From: Streptomyces sp. Tu6071
GTDB lineage: Bacteria > Actinomycetota > Actinomycetes > Streptomycetales > Streptomycetaceae
Assembly: GCF_000213055.1 (NCBI RefSeq)
Contig: NZ_CM001165.1
Span: 744,001-808,000 of the forward strand
DNA: 64,000 bases
Direction: 5' to 3'
The notes under the pieces were generated by a model, which was given only the letters and a program-made list of their open reading frames with translations, searched no databases and was not told where the DNA came from. Position 1 is the first letter of the stretch. The number at the start of each line of letters is the position of its first letter. Shown piece after piece: positions 16,099 through 24,205 of this stretch. Both the position numbers and the translations under genes were made by a program.

Positions 16099-16947
16099 AT
16101 GGCCGAAGAGGCAGCCCCGTCCCTGATCCCCGATCAACGACGCGAACTGCTGGTGCGGCACCTGCGGCGGGAGGGTGTGCTCAGCGTCCAGCAGATCACC
16201 CAGCTCTTCGGCGTCTCCCACATGACGGTCCGCCGCGACATCGCGGAACTGGAACGCCAGGGGCTCGTGTTCTCCGTCCCCGGCGGCGTCCGCATCGCCA
16301 GTCCGGTACAGACCGAGCCCAGTTACCAGACCAAGACCGCCGTCGAGCAGCCGCAGAAACAGGCGATGGCGGCGCGCGCCGCCGAGCTCGTCCAGGACGG
16401 GATGACCGTCTACCTGGACGCCGGCACCACTCTGTCGGCCATGGTGCCGCTGCTCGCACGCCGCGAGTCGCTCACGGTGGTCACCAACGACTTCACCACC
16501 GCCGACCTCCTCATGGCCTCCCCCCACATCGACGTCATCCACGTCGGAGGCAGGGTCGAACCCGCCAACCGCTCCAGCGTCGGCCGCCTCGCCGCCCGCA
16601 CCCTGCGCCAGCTCGCCCTCGACCTGGCCTTCGTCAGCACCAGCTCCTGGGACCGGCTGCGAGGGGTGACCACCCCCTCCGAGCTGAAGGTCGAGGTCAA
16701 GAAGGCGGCCATGGAGTGCGCGGGAAGCTCCGTCCTCGTGGCGGGCTCCTCGAAGTACGGCACCTTCGGCAAGTACCGTGTCGCGCCCCTGACCTCCTTC
16801 GACGTGGTCATCACCGACGAGGACCTGGCGGAGGCCGCCGCCGAGGGCATCCGGGCCGGCGGTACCGAACTGCTGCTGGCCCGGCCGGAGGAGTCGCTCC
16901 CGCAAGCCTCGGCCGGCCTTCCCCGCAAGGTCGCCGACCGGCAGTAG
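16099..16947 (+). CDS. DeoR-family transcriptional regulator
   Basis: 282 aa. The N-terminal DeoR helix-turn-helix is VLSVQQITQLFGVSHMTVRR, and the C-terminal DeoR sensor domain contains YLDAGTTLSAMVPLL and VTNDFTTADLL. AGGAGG lies 10 bases ahead of the ATG. DeoR proteins usually repress sugar-catabolic genes and are released by a phosphorylated intermediate, here perhaps the OtnK product. It is the last plus-strand gene of the acid-sugar locus. Confidence 0.9.
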   Translation: MAEEAAPSLIPDQRRELLVRHLRREGVLSVQQITQLFGVSHMTVRRDIAELERQGLVFSVPGGVRIASPVQTEPSYQTKTAVEQPQKQAMAARAAELVQDGMTVYLDAGTTLSAMVPLLARRESLTVVTNDFTTADLLMASPHIDVIHVGGRVEPANRSSVGRLAARTLRQLALDLAFVSTSSWDRLRGVTTPSELKVEVKKAAMECAGSSVLVAGSSKYGTFGKYRVAPLTSFDVVITDEDLAEAAAEGIRAGGTELLLARPEESLPQASAGLPRKVADRQ

Positions 16948-17173
16948 GGGCACTGCCGAGCACACCACGCCCCGGAAGTCGCAGGGACGGAAGCCGACGG
17001 CGAAGAGCCGGAAACGACGGCCCGCACCCGCGTTCCCGAGGGCAGGTCTCCGCGCCGGTTCGCACACGAGGACACCGCGGCCCTCACCGTCTCCGCGCCG
17101 CGCGCGGCCGGGCTCGGGCCGGCCCGCGCTCACCGCTCTGTCCGCCGCCTGGGGCCTGAGGACACCGGGGGAC

Positions 17174-17256
17174 GGGTGTGCCCGGCCCGGCGACCGGACC
17201 GGGCACACCCGCACGGCTCGTCCGCCGCCCCTCCACCCGGAGGGTCGAGGGGCGGC
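17174..17256. terminator. Two consecutive hairpins between convergent genes
   Basis: The first hairpin has perfect 12-bp arms, GGGTGTGCCCGG / CCGGGCACACCC (17174-17185 and 17199-17210). The second has perfect 10-bp arms, GCCGCCCCTC / GAGGGGCGGC (17224-17233 and 17247-17256). They lie between the DeoR gene ending at 16947 and the lyase gene ending at 17265 on the other strand, and presumably terminate both. The rest of 16948-17173 holds nothing I can support. Confidence 0.8.
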
Positions 17257-17264
17257 GAGTGGGC

Positions 17265-19694
17265 TCAGTCCAAGCGCACCTTGACGGTCTGGGTCGTGCC
17301 GCGGGTGCCCGACAGGTCCCCGAAGACGAGCCGCAGGGAGGCCCCCGTGGTGGCCGAGGACACCGTGGAAGGCTTCGAGACCACCGCGGCGACCGCCCGG
17401 TTCCAGGTGACCGTCAGGTTCGTCCGCATCCGCATCGGGTCGCTGACGCACACCGTCGCCGTGCCGTCGGGGTGCTCCGTCACCATGACCGAGCAGGGAT
17501 TGTCCGCCACGAGGGTGCCGACCGTGCCGCCGAACCAGAAGTTGACGGCGGTCAGGCCGAGCGAGGGCACCGACACGCCCTGCTGGTCGTCCGTGTTGGC
17601 CAGGACACGCAGCCACGTCGTGTCGGCCGCGCGCGCCGCGGTACGGGCCGCGTCCGCGCCGGGCAGCAGTTGGTAGGCGTAGGACGCCTGCCGGGGGTCC
17701 TTGCCGTGGTCGAACCACAGGGTGAGGTACTTGCGCGAGACGGATGTCGTGGCCCCGCCGGTGTTGATGTCGCGCCAGCTCCCGGTCCGGCTCTCCCGCA
17801 GGGCCTTGACGGTCGCGCCGCCCGGGAACACGTAGCCACCGTGGCCGGCCAGGTGCGCCCAGGAGGCGCCGGTCAGCGTCGCCGACCACGGGTAGGCGAG
17901 CGGCTTCGTGGCGCCGTCGACCGTGAACGCGCTGCCCCCGGTGGGACCGAGATTGCGGTTGTCGACGGTCGTCTCGACCGCCGCGCCGTCCGTGCCGGTG
18001 ATGCCCGCGCCGAGCGCGACGACCGTGTCGTCGAGGAAGAACCAGGACTTCTTCGCCAGCAGCGTGCTGGAGAGGCCCTTGAGGTACTGGCCCACGCTCG
18101 CGCGTTGCCCGTCGGTGACGCCGCCGACCCAGTTCACGTCGGGCAGCGACGCGCCCCAGTCCCCGCCCGCCGCGTCGGCCAGCGCCTTGCGGGACGCGGT
18201 GATGCCTGGCAGCCGGTAGGGGTCGACGGTGGGCCAGAAAGCGTCGCTGTACTGCCCGTTGGCATAGGTGTCGCCCCACCAGTAGAGCATCCCCGAGCCG
18301 GTGTGCCAGCCGCGCAGGTTCTCCCCGTTGCCTGTCTCGTAGTACGTGATGCGCCGGTCCGCCATGCTGAGCGAGGCCGCCCAGCCGGGGCGGCGGTGGG
18401 TGGCGCGCGCCATGTCGGTGAAGAGCCGGTGGCCGGTCGGCTCGGGGAGGGCGGTGACCGAGGAGTCGTCGAGGACGGACGCGAGGCGGGACAGGGCGGT
18501 GAGGCCCAGCGTGGGGTTCTCCAGCGGCGGGCTGTAGTAGTCACGCCGCGCCCAGCCCTTCACCAGCGCGCGCCACCGGGCGTTCTCGGTCGCCGAGGCG
18601 CCCTGGCCGAGCAGCACGATGGACGCGAGGATGGGGTGACCCCGCAGATGATCGTTCTGCTGGACGGCGTCCGGCGCCGTCGAGGTGAGACCGCGGCTGA
18701 TGGCGCGGCCCGCGACGGAGTCCATGACGAGCCCGTTGTAGAGGAAGGGCGCCCAGGCCCCCTCCACCGCGTCGAAGACGATCTGCCGCCGGGGATCGGT
18801 GACCTCCCACTGCGTTCCCTTGAGCAGGGCGAAGAGCATCCCGAGCCCGCCCAGCATCACCGAGCCGTAGCTGCCGGTGTAGGGCACGGTGGTGTGCTGG
18901 ATGAAGGAACCGTCGGAGTGCAGACCGTCGCCGCTGGTCACGTACGGGAAGACGGGGGAAAGGGCGTCGCGGGCCAGCGCGAGCTTGGCGGAGCTGGCGC
19001 CCACGACCCCGCGCAGGGCGAGCACCCGGCACAGGTCGACGCGGTTGGCGCCGGTGCTGGTGCCGGTGTAGGAGCCCACGGCCGAGTCCGGGACGAAGTG
19101 GTCGACCGCGGCGCAGTACGCGTCGATCCGGGCCGCGCCGAGGGCGTCGTACATCAGCACGCAGGTGTCGAGCAGGGCCTGTGGCGCGCCGATCTGCCAG
19201 CTGTACCAGTTGCCGTAGCGCGTCTGCCGGTCGTTGTAGACCTGCGCGTGGAGGTGGTCCAGGCCGGTGACGACGGCGTCGCGCAGGGCGGTGTTCCCGG
19301 TGAGGCCCGTGCCCTGCTGGGAGTACGCCTGGGCCATGGTGCTCAGCCGGGTGTAGCTGTCGACGATCTTCGCGGAGAAGGCGTACGACTCGGCGTCGGT
19401 GTCGGGGTCCGGGTCGGCGAACACGGCGTCGGGCCAGAGGGACCCGGTGGCCGGCGTCATGCTGTCGTGCCAGGTGCCGGCCTGGCTGCCCAGGTCGGCG
19501 AGACGGCTCTTGAACGGTTCCGCGGTCGGGCTGAAACCCTCCCCGAGGATCAGGGTGCGCCAGGTGGCGCGCAGCGCGGTGTACGGATCGGCGGCGGTCG
19601 CGGCAGCGGCCGACGAGGGAAGCAGCGAGCCGGCGGTGAGCGCGGCGCCGCCGGCGGCGGCCAGGAAGGTGCGGCGGGACCAAGCGGGCGACAT
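17265..19694 (-). CDS. Secreted polysaccharide lyase family 8 (hyaluronate/chondroitin/xanthan lyase type)
   Basis: 809 aa. The ATG at 19694 is used because it yields a twin-arginine signal (SRRTFL at residues 6-11, then a hydrophobic stretch ending in AAA). The alpha-helical catalytic domain shows the PL8 triad at family spacing: Asn217 in TGANRVD, His267 and Tyr276 in FIQHTTVPYTGSYG, as known for pneumococcal hyaluronate lyase (50 and 9 residues apart). NWYSWQIG at 162-169 is the aromatic patch. The beta-sandwich half has NGENLRGWHTGSG. PL8 enzymes eliminate uronic-acid polymers outside the cell. Substrate undecided: hyaluronan, chondroitin or xanthan. Upstream lies a copy of the locus motif. 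Confidence 0.92.
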   Translation of the reverse strand: MSPAWSRRTFLAAAGGAALTAGSLLPSSAAAATAADPYTALRATWRTLILGEGFSPTAEPFKSRLADLGSQAGTWHDSMTPATGSLWPDAVFADPDPDTDAESYAFSAKIVDSYTRLSTMAQAYSQQGTGLTGNTALRDAVVTGLDHLHAQVYNDRQTRYGNWYSWQIGAPQALLDTCVLMYDALGAARIDAYCAAVDHFVPDSAVGSYTGTSTGANRVDLCRVLALRGVVGASSAKLALARDALSPVFPYVTSGDGLHSDGSFIQHTTVPYTGSYGSVMLGGLGMLFALLKGTQWEVTDPRRQIVFDAVEGAWAPFLYNGLVMDSVAGRAISRGLTSTAPDAVQQNDHLRGHPILASIVLLGQGASATENARWRALVKGWARRDYYSPPLENPTLGLTALSRLASVLDDSSVTALPEPTGHRLFTDMARATHRRPGWAASLSMADRRITYYETGNGENLRGWHTGSGMLYWWGDTYANGQYSDAFWPTVDPYRLPGITASRKALADAAGGDWGASLPDVNWVGGVTDGQRASVGQYLKGLSSTLLAKKSWFFLDDTVVALGAGITGTDGAAVETTVDNRNLGPTGGSAFTVDGATKPLAYPWSATLTGASWAHLAGHGGYVFPGGATVKALRESRTGSWRDINTGGATTSVSRKYLTLWFDHGKDPRQASYAYQLLPGADAARTAARAADTTWLRVLANTDDQQGVSVPSLGLTAVNFWFGGTVGTLVADNPCSVMVTEHPDGTATVCVSDPMRMRTNLTVTWNRAVAAVVSKPSTVSSATTGASLRLVFGDLSGTRGTTQTVKVRLD

Positions 19695-19841
19695 GAGGGC
19701 TCCGGTGGGATGTCTGGATCCGCGGAACGCGGTGCCGGGACACGAAGCGGCGAGTCGCCGGGTGAGCCCCACGCACCGACTGTTCTGAGCGAGCTGGCGC
19801 TTTTCTAACAGCCCGCGACCCGGTCGCTCAATACATCTGAC

Positions 19842-20000
19842 TCAATCGATCGTTTTGACCATCTGCCTGGAGGAGCGCCGCCGACCGGTCGGTTCTGCCG
19901 ACGGCGCCCGTCCGCGCCCGGCAGCGAACCCGCGCTCCAGCCCTGTGGGCCCCGGGGACGGGCGTCATCGATTTGATCGGATGCGATCGATATGATTGGC
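19842..20000. promoter_or_regulatory. Divergent promoter region with candidate operators of the PL8 locus regulator
   Basis: TCAATCGATCGTTTTGA (19842-19858) lies upstream of the lyase gene. A longer composite, GATTTGATCGGATG then CGATCGATATGATTGG (19970-19999), lies upstream of the regulator. A related sequence occurs at 21390-21416 before the binding-protein gene. The shared core is GATCGATTGA-like, read on either strand. The most economical reading is binding sites for the regulator at 20079-21182 (inference). Confidence 0.55.
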
Positions 20001-20078
20001 GGGCGTCGGGGCGATCCGGTCGTGGGCACCGGGTCCGCGAGACCGTCCCACTGTTCAGCGCCGAGACCAGGGGGCTCC

Positions 20079-21182
20079 ATGCGACTCCACGTTGACCAGC
20101 GCCACGAGCGCGTGCTCGCACTCGTCCGCGCACGCGGCAGCCTGCGCGTCGCAGAGCTCGCCAAGGAGCTGGGCATGTCCGCCGTGACCCTGCGCAGGGA
20201 CGTCGAGTCCCTCGCCGCGCAGGGGCTGGTGCGGCGGCTGCACGGTGCCGTGGTGTGGCCCGGTGGGCAGCGGGAGGACCTGGCGCCCACCGCGCCTTCC
20301 GCCGAAGGTCTCGTGGTGGGCATGGTCGTGCCGACCACCGGCTACTACTACGCCGACGTGGTGCGCGGCGCCCGGGAGACCGTGGAGGCCGCGGGGGCCC
20401 GCCTCGCCGTGGGCCTCTCCCGGTACCTGCCGGACGAGGACGCCGCCCAGGTCCGCCGGCTGCTGTCCACCGGCGCCGACGGACTGCTCCTGACCCCCAG
20501 CTGGGAGCACGGCCACGCCGAAGCGGGCGCCGGGCTGTGGACCGTCGCCCAGGAGGCGCCCGTCGTCCTGGTCGAGCGCTGGGCGCCGCTCGGGCACCCC
20601 GCGGCAGCACTGGACCGGGTGCGCTCCGACCACGCGCACGGGGCCGCCGAGGCGGTGACCCACCTGGCCGCACTGGGGCACCGGGCCGTCGCCCTCGCCG
20701 TGCAGGACAGCCCCACGGCCCCGCAGCTCAGGGCGGGCTACGAGGCGGCCGTCAGCGCGCTCGGCCTGGACAGGGCCCCGGACTCCCCCCTCGACGGAGA
20801 GCCGCCGCACTCCGAGACCGACCGTTTCGAGCGCACCCTGGAGTACCTGTGCGAGGCGGTCGCGCGCGACGGCGTCACGGCCGCGCTCGTGCACAGCGAC
20901 GCCGACGCGATCGTCCTCATCCCGCGCCTCCAGGCCCGCGGCGTGCGGGTGCCGGAGGATCTGGCCGTGATCGCCTACGACGACGAGGTGGCCGGGCTCG
21001 CGGACCTGCCGCTCACCGCCGTGGCCCCGGACAAGTACGAGGTGGGCGCGGCCTCGGCGCGGCTGCTGCTGTCCCGGCTGACGGCGCCGGAGGGCGAGAC
21101 GGAACCGCCCCGGCGCCACCTGGACATCCTGCCCGCATTGCGGGTCCGCGTCTCCTGCGGGGCGCGGGACGCGGTGTCCTGA
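20079..21182 (+). CDS. Transcriptional regulator with DeoR-type HTH and LacI-type sugar-binding domain
   Basis: 367 aa. Residues 1-60 carry a DeoR-like helix-turn-helix (LRVAELAKELGMSAVTLRRD) and the following GLVRRLHGAVV wing. The remainder is a periplasmic-binding-protein-like LacI sensor (VGMVVPTTGYYYADVVRGA; VAYDDE-like AVIAYDDEVAGLADLPLT). ATG 20079 is preceded by AGGGGG; an open upstream extension lacks homology. It sits between the lyase and the ABC importer genes and is the obvious local regulator, probably releasing DNA on binding an oligosaccharide. Confidence 0.88.
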   Translation: MRLHVDQRHERVLALVRARGSLRVAELAKELGMSAVTLRRDVESLAAQGLVRRLHGAVVWPGGQREDLAPTAPSAEGLVVGMVVPTTGYYYADVVRGARETVEAAGARLAVGLSRYLPDEDAAQVRRLLSTGADGLLLTPSWEHGHAEAGAGLWTVAQEAPVVLVERWAPLGHPAAALDRVRSDHAHGAAEAVTHLAALGHRAVALAVQDSPTAPQLRAGYEAAVSALGLDRAPDSPLDGEPPHSETDRFERTLEYLCEAVARDGVTAALVHSDADAIVLIPRLQARGVRVPEDLAVIAYDDEVAGLADLPLTAVAPDKYEVGAASARLLLSRLTAPEGETEPPRRHLDILPALRVRVSCGARDAVS

Positions 21183-21243
21183 CCCCCAGCGGCCCCGCGC
21201 TCCGTCCCCGCGTGACGGCGGGCGGCCGGGGCCGTGCCCCCGT

Positions 21244-21296
21244 GACCCGGCGACCCGGCGACCCGGCGACCCGGCGACCCGGCGACCCGGCGACCC
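21244..21296. repeat. 8-bp tandem repeat (GACCCGGC)
   Basis: Six exact copies of GACCCGGC from 21244 to 21291, plus a partial seventh. It lies in the 3' noncoding region of the regulator gene, ahead of a hairpin (CCGCGCCC at 21313-21320 with GGGCGCGG at 21333-21340) that can act as terminator. Confidence 0.9.
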
Positions 21297-21312
21297 CACC
21301 GTGAGCCGTGCC

Positions 21313-21340
21313 CCGCGCCCCACAGGCGTCCAGGGCGCGG
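21313..21340 (+). terminator. Hairpin after the DeoR/LacI regulator
   Basis: Perfect 8-bp arms CCGCGCCC / GGGCGCGG with a 12-base loop, followed by CTCTTCGC. It lies 130 bases past the regulator stop and before the transporter promoter. Confidence 0.55.
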
Positions 21341-21389
21341 CTCTTCGCATGGGGAGGGGCGGTTTCGGTGACCGGAACTGTGACATCAC

Positions 21390-21416
21390 GATCTGATCGA
21401 GTCGATTGAATTGGTC
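21390..21416. promoter_or_regulatory. Third copy of the PL8-locus motif, upstream of the transporter operon
   Basis: GATCTGATCGAGTCGATTGA followed by ATTGGTC matches the composite at 19970-19999 (GAT-Y-TGATCG, CGAT, ATTGG in the same order). A further GATCGATG occurs at 21434. Position is 90-116 bases before the binding-protein start. Confidence 0.5.
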
Positions 21417-21505
21417 GTTTAGCTCTTGACGTGATCGATGACGCGCAAAATGATGTGTCCCGTTCGCCTCATCTCCCGCAGTTCGAGGTCTCCAGGAGCC
21501 GACCC

Positions 21506-22807
21506 ATGCCGCGTAACACCCGCACGTCCCGCATCGCCTTCGCCGCGTCCACCGCCTCGCTGGCCCTGCTCGCCACCGCGTGCGGCGGCGGCTCGGACTC
21601 GGCCGGCGCGGCCGACGGCAAGCCCGTCACTCTCACCTTCTGGTCGGCGACCGCGGGCGCCAAGGAGACCGTCGACGCCTTCAACAAGACGCACACCGGC
21701 GTCAAGGTCAGCTTCTCGCTGGTGCCCGCGGGACCCGAGGGCGTCACCAAGCTGTCCAACGCGGTGAAGGGCGGCAACGCCCCCGACATCGCGACCATGG
21801 ACTACTCGGCGCTGCCCGAGTACGCGAGCGAGGGCAACCTGGAGGACCTCAGCCCTTCCTCCGGCGAATTCGTCGACAAGGAGTTCCCGCAGGCTGTGCA
21901 GTCCCTTGTCAACCTCGGCGGCAAGACCTGGGCGGTCCCCTTCGACGTGACGCCACTGGAGCTCTACTACCGCAAGGACCTCTTCAAGAAGTTCGGCGTC
22001 GACGTGCCGCGCACCTGGGACGAGTACCGGGCCGCGGCCGAGAAGATCCACAAGGCCGACCCGGAGGTGTCGATCACCAACTTCGGCGGCGGCGACCCCG
22101 CACTCCTCGCCGGCCTCGCCTGGCAGGCGGGCGCCCGCTGGTACAGCACGCGGGGCGATTCCTGGGAGCTGGACATCGACAGCGCCCCTTCGAAGAAGGT
22201 CGCCGCCTACTGGGACGACCTGCTGAAGGACGGCCTCGCCTCGAAGACGCCACTGTGGGGCGAGGGCGAGACCAAGGAGCGCGCCACCGGCAGGATCGCC
22301 ACCGTCATCGGCGCCGCCTGGAGCGCGGGCAACTTCCCCGTCAGCTACCCCGACAGCAAGGGCAAGTGGGGCGTCGCCCCGCTGCCGACCTGGGGCGGGA
22401 AGGCGGTCACCGGCATGTACGGCGGGACCTCCTACGTCGTGCCCAAGGGCAGCGGCCACACCGAACAGGCGGCCGAGTTCATCAAGTGGGTCACGACCGA
22501 CCCGCAGGCGATGAAGGCCCGCCTCGCCTCGTTGAAGACCCCCAGCAGCGCGCTGCCCGCCAACGAGAAAATGCGCGCCGTCGCGGCGAAGGAGTTCGAC
22601 AGCTCCTACTTCGGCGGTCAGGACGTCTACGCGCTCGCCGGCCGGGCCGCCGACTCCATCGTGCCCGGCTGGACCTGGGGACCCGTGCAGCAGCAGGTCA
22701 CCTCGGCGCAGATGGCCGCGGGCGGCGACCACACCAAGATGCTCCGCGACGGCCAGGCCAAGGGCGAGAAGGCGGTCACGGACCGCGGCCTGAAGCTCGC
22801 GAAGTAG
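21506..22807 (+). CDS. Carbohydrate ABC transporter substrate-binding lipoprotein (family 1)
   Basis: 433 aa. The lipoprotein signal has lipobox LATAC with Cys26, then a Gly/Ser linker and a family 1 solute-binding fold (VTLTFWSATAGAKETVDAFN; FDVTPLELYYRKDLFKKFG). ATG 21506 follows AGGAG by 7 bases. With the two permeases downstream it forms a MalE/F/G-type importer. No dedicated ATPase is present, as usual in Streptomyces, where a shared MsiK-type ATPase serves many such systems. Ligand is probably an oligosaccharide released by the PL8 lyase or GH35 enzyme. Confidence 0.92.
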   Translation: MPRNTRTSRIAFAASTASLALLATACGGGSDSAGAADGKPVTLTFWSATAGAKETVDAFNKTHTGVKVSFSLVPAGPEGVTKLSNAVKGGNAPDIATMDYSALPEYASEGNLEDLSPSSGEFVDKEFPQAVQSLVNLGGKTWAVPFDVTPLELYYRKDLFKKFGVDVPRTWDEYRAAAEKIHKADPEVSITNFGGGDPALLAGLAWQAGARWYSTRGDSWELDIDSAPSKKVAAYWDDLLKDGLASKTPLWGEGETKERATGRIATVIGAAWSAGNFPVSYPDSKGKWGVAPLPTWGGKAVTGMYGGTSYVVPKGSGHTEQAAEFIKWVTTDPQAMKARLASLKTPSSALPANEKMRAVAAKEFDSSYFGGQDVYALAGRAADSIVPGWTWGPVQQQVTSAQMAAGGDHTKMLRDGQAKGEKAVTDRGLKLAK

Positions 22808-22952
22808 CCCCGCGGTTCCTCCGGAGCGGGGGCCGGAACACCGCGGTCGGCGCGCGGGAGAGGCGCCGTACGAAACGGGGCACGGCGCGAGGGAGGGGCG
22901 GAGCGCGGGCGCGGCGAGCAGCGGCGCCGACCACCACCGCGCTCGCACGCAC

Positions 22953-23120
22953 CCGGTGCCCCCTCACCGGTCCCGCCGGTGCTCTCTCACCGAAACCGGT
23001 GCCCTCTCACCGGGGAGCGGCGCTCTCACTGCAAGTGCCACCCCCGCCGGGGAGCGGCTCTCTCACTGCAAGTGCCACCCCCGCCGGGGAGCAGCTCTCT
23101 CACTGCAAGTGCCGTCCCCC
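22953..23120. repeat. Hairpin repeats followed by 37-bp tandem repeats between transporter genes
   Basis: Three short palindromic units of the form CCGGTGCYCYCTCACCG start at 22953, 22976 and 22996, each able to fold CCGGTG with CACCGG. They are followed by nearly three copies of a 37-bp unit (23012-23048, 23049-23085, 23086-23120), each containing CTCTCACTGCAAGTGCC. The block fills the gap between the binding-protein and first permease genes. Confidence 0.88.
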
Positions 23121-23245
23121 GTCGGCCTCTTCAGGAGCCGCCGACCCGTCCCCGCCCCCTCGTGACCGGCACCAGGCCATCCGTGGCGCCCCGTGCCGGC
23201 GCACCACTCGCCGTTCCCCCAGCCGCTCTGCCGAAGGAGTATCAG

Positions 23246-24205
23246 GTGGCAGTCCCTCTTGCCCGGCCGGCCAAGTCCGCGACCGGCCGGCCCGCACCGA
23301 GGCGTCCGGGCAGCCCGGCCGCGCGCCGCAGACAGCGGGGCGCCGCCGCGCTGTTCATGGTGCCGTTCTTCGTCCTGTTCGCCGCCGCGACCGTGGCGCC
23401 GCTGTGCTACGCCGCGTGGATGAGTCTGTTCCGCGAGGAGTCCTCCGGCCTCGGCTTCGGCGGGACGCGCCGGGTGTTCTCCGGGCTCGGCAACTTCACC
23501 GAGGCGCTGGGCAACGCCGACTTCCTGCGCTCGTTCGGGCACATCGCGCTCTACTGCGTGCTGTACATCCCCGCCATGGTCGGCGGGGCGCTGATCCTCG
23601 CGCTTCTGCTCGACTCGGCCCTGGCGCGCGCCCGGCGCTTCTTCCAGATCGCCTACTTCCTGCCGCACGCGGTCCCCGGACTGATCGCCTCGCTCATCTG
23701 GCTCTACCTCTACACGCCGGGGCTCAGCCCGGTCACCGAGGTGCTCGGATCGCTGGGCGCCCACTGGAACTTCTTCGGTGAGGACGAGGCGATCCTCTCG
23801 GTCGTCAACATCTCCGCCTGGCAGTGGATCGGCTACAACATGATCATCTTCTACGCGGGGTTGCAGGCGGTCCCGCGCGAGGTTCTGGAGGCCGCGACCG
23901 TCGACGGAGCGGGCGCCGTCCGCTCCGCGCTGCGCATCAAGGTGCCGATGATCCGCTCCACCGTCGTCCTGACCCTGCTGTTCACCTGCGTCGGCGCCAT
24001 CCAGCTCTTCGACGCGCCCAAGCTGGTGCAGCTGCGGGCCAACGCGATGGGCGAGGACTGGTCCCCGACCATGTTCATCTACACCGCGGCCTTCAAGGGC
24101 CACGACTACGGACTGGCCGCCGCGAGTTCCTTGCTGCTCGCCCTGGTCGCCGGCCTGCTGTCCTTCGTCGTCACCAAGCTCGGCAACCGGTGGAAGGCAT
24201 CATGA
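23246..24205 (+). CDS. Carbohydrate ABC transporter permease, MalF/UgpA-like
   Basis: 319 aa from a GTG at 23246 preceded by AAGGAG. The open frame extends to 22979 but that part is repeat-derived and has no homology. About six membrane helices follow an N-terminal basic segment. The EAA-type loop reads LEAATVDGAGAVRSALRIKVP. It overlaps the next permease start (ATGA). It forms the importer channel with the MalG-like subunit. Confidence 0.92.
   Translation: MAVPLARPAKSATGRPAPRRPGSPAARRRQRGAAALFMVPFFVLFAAATVAPLCYAAWMSLFREESSGLGFGGTRRVFSGLGNFTEALGNADFLRSFGHIALYCVLYIPAMVGGALILALLLDSALARARRFFQIAYFLPHAVPGLIASLIWLYLYTPGLSPVTEVLGSLGAHWNFFGEDEAILSVVNISAWQWIGYNMIIFYAGLQAVPREVLEAATVDGAGAVRSALRIKVPMIRSTVVLTLLFTCVGAIQLFDAPKLVQLRANAMGEDWSPTMFIYTAAFKGHDYGLAAASSLLLALVAGLLSFVVTKLGNRWKAS

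Noticed and set aside
22953..23120. Possible CRISPR-like repeat array
   Set aside because: Units are directly adjacent with no unique spacers, only three copies each, and no cas genes are near.
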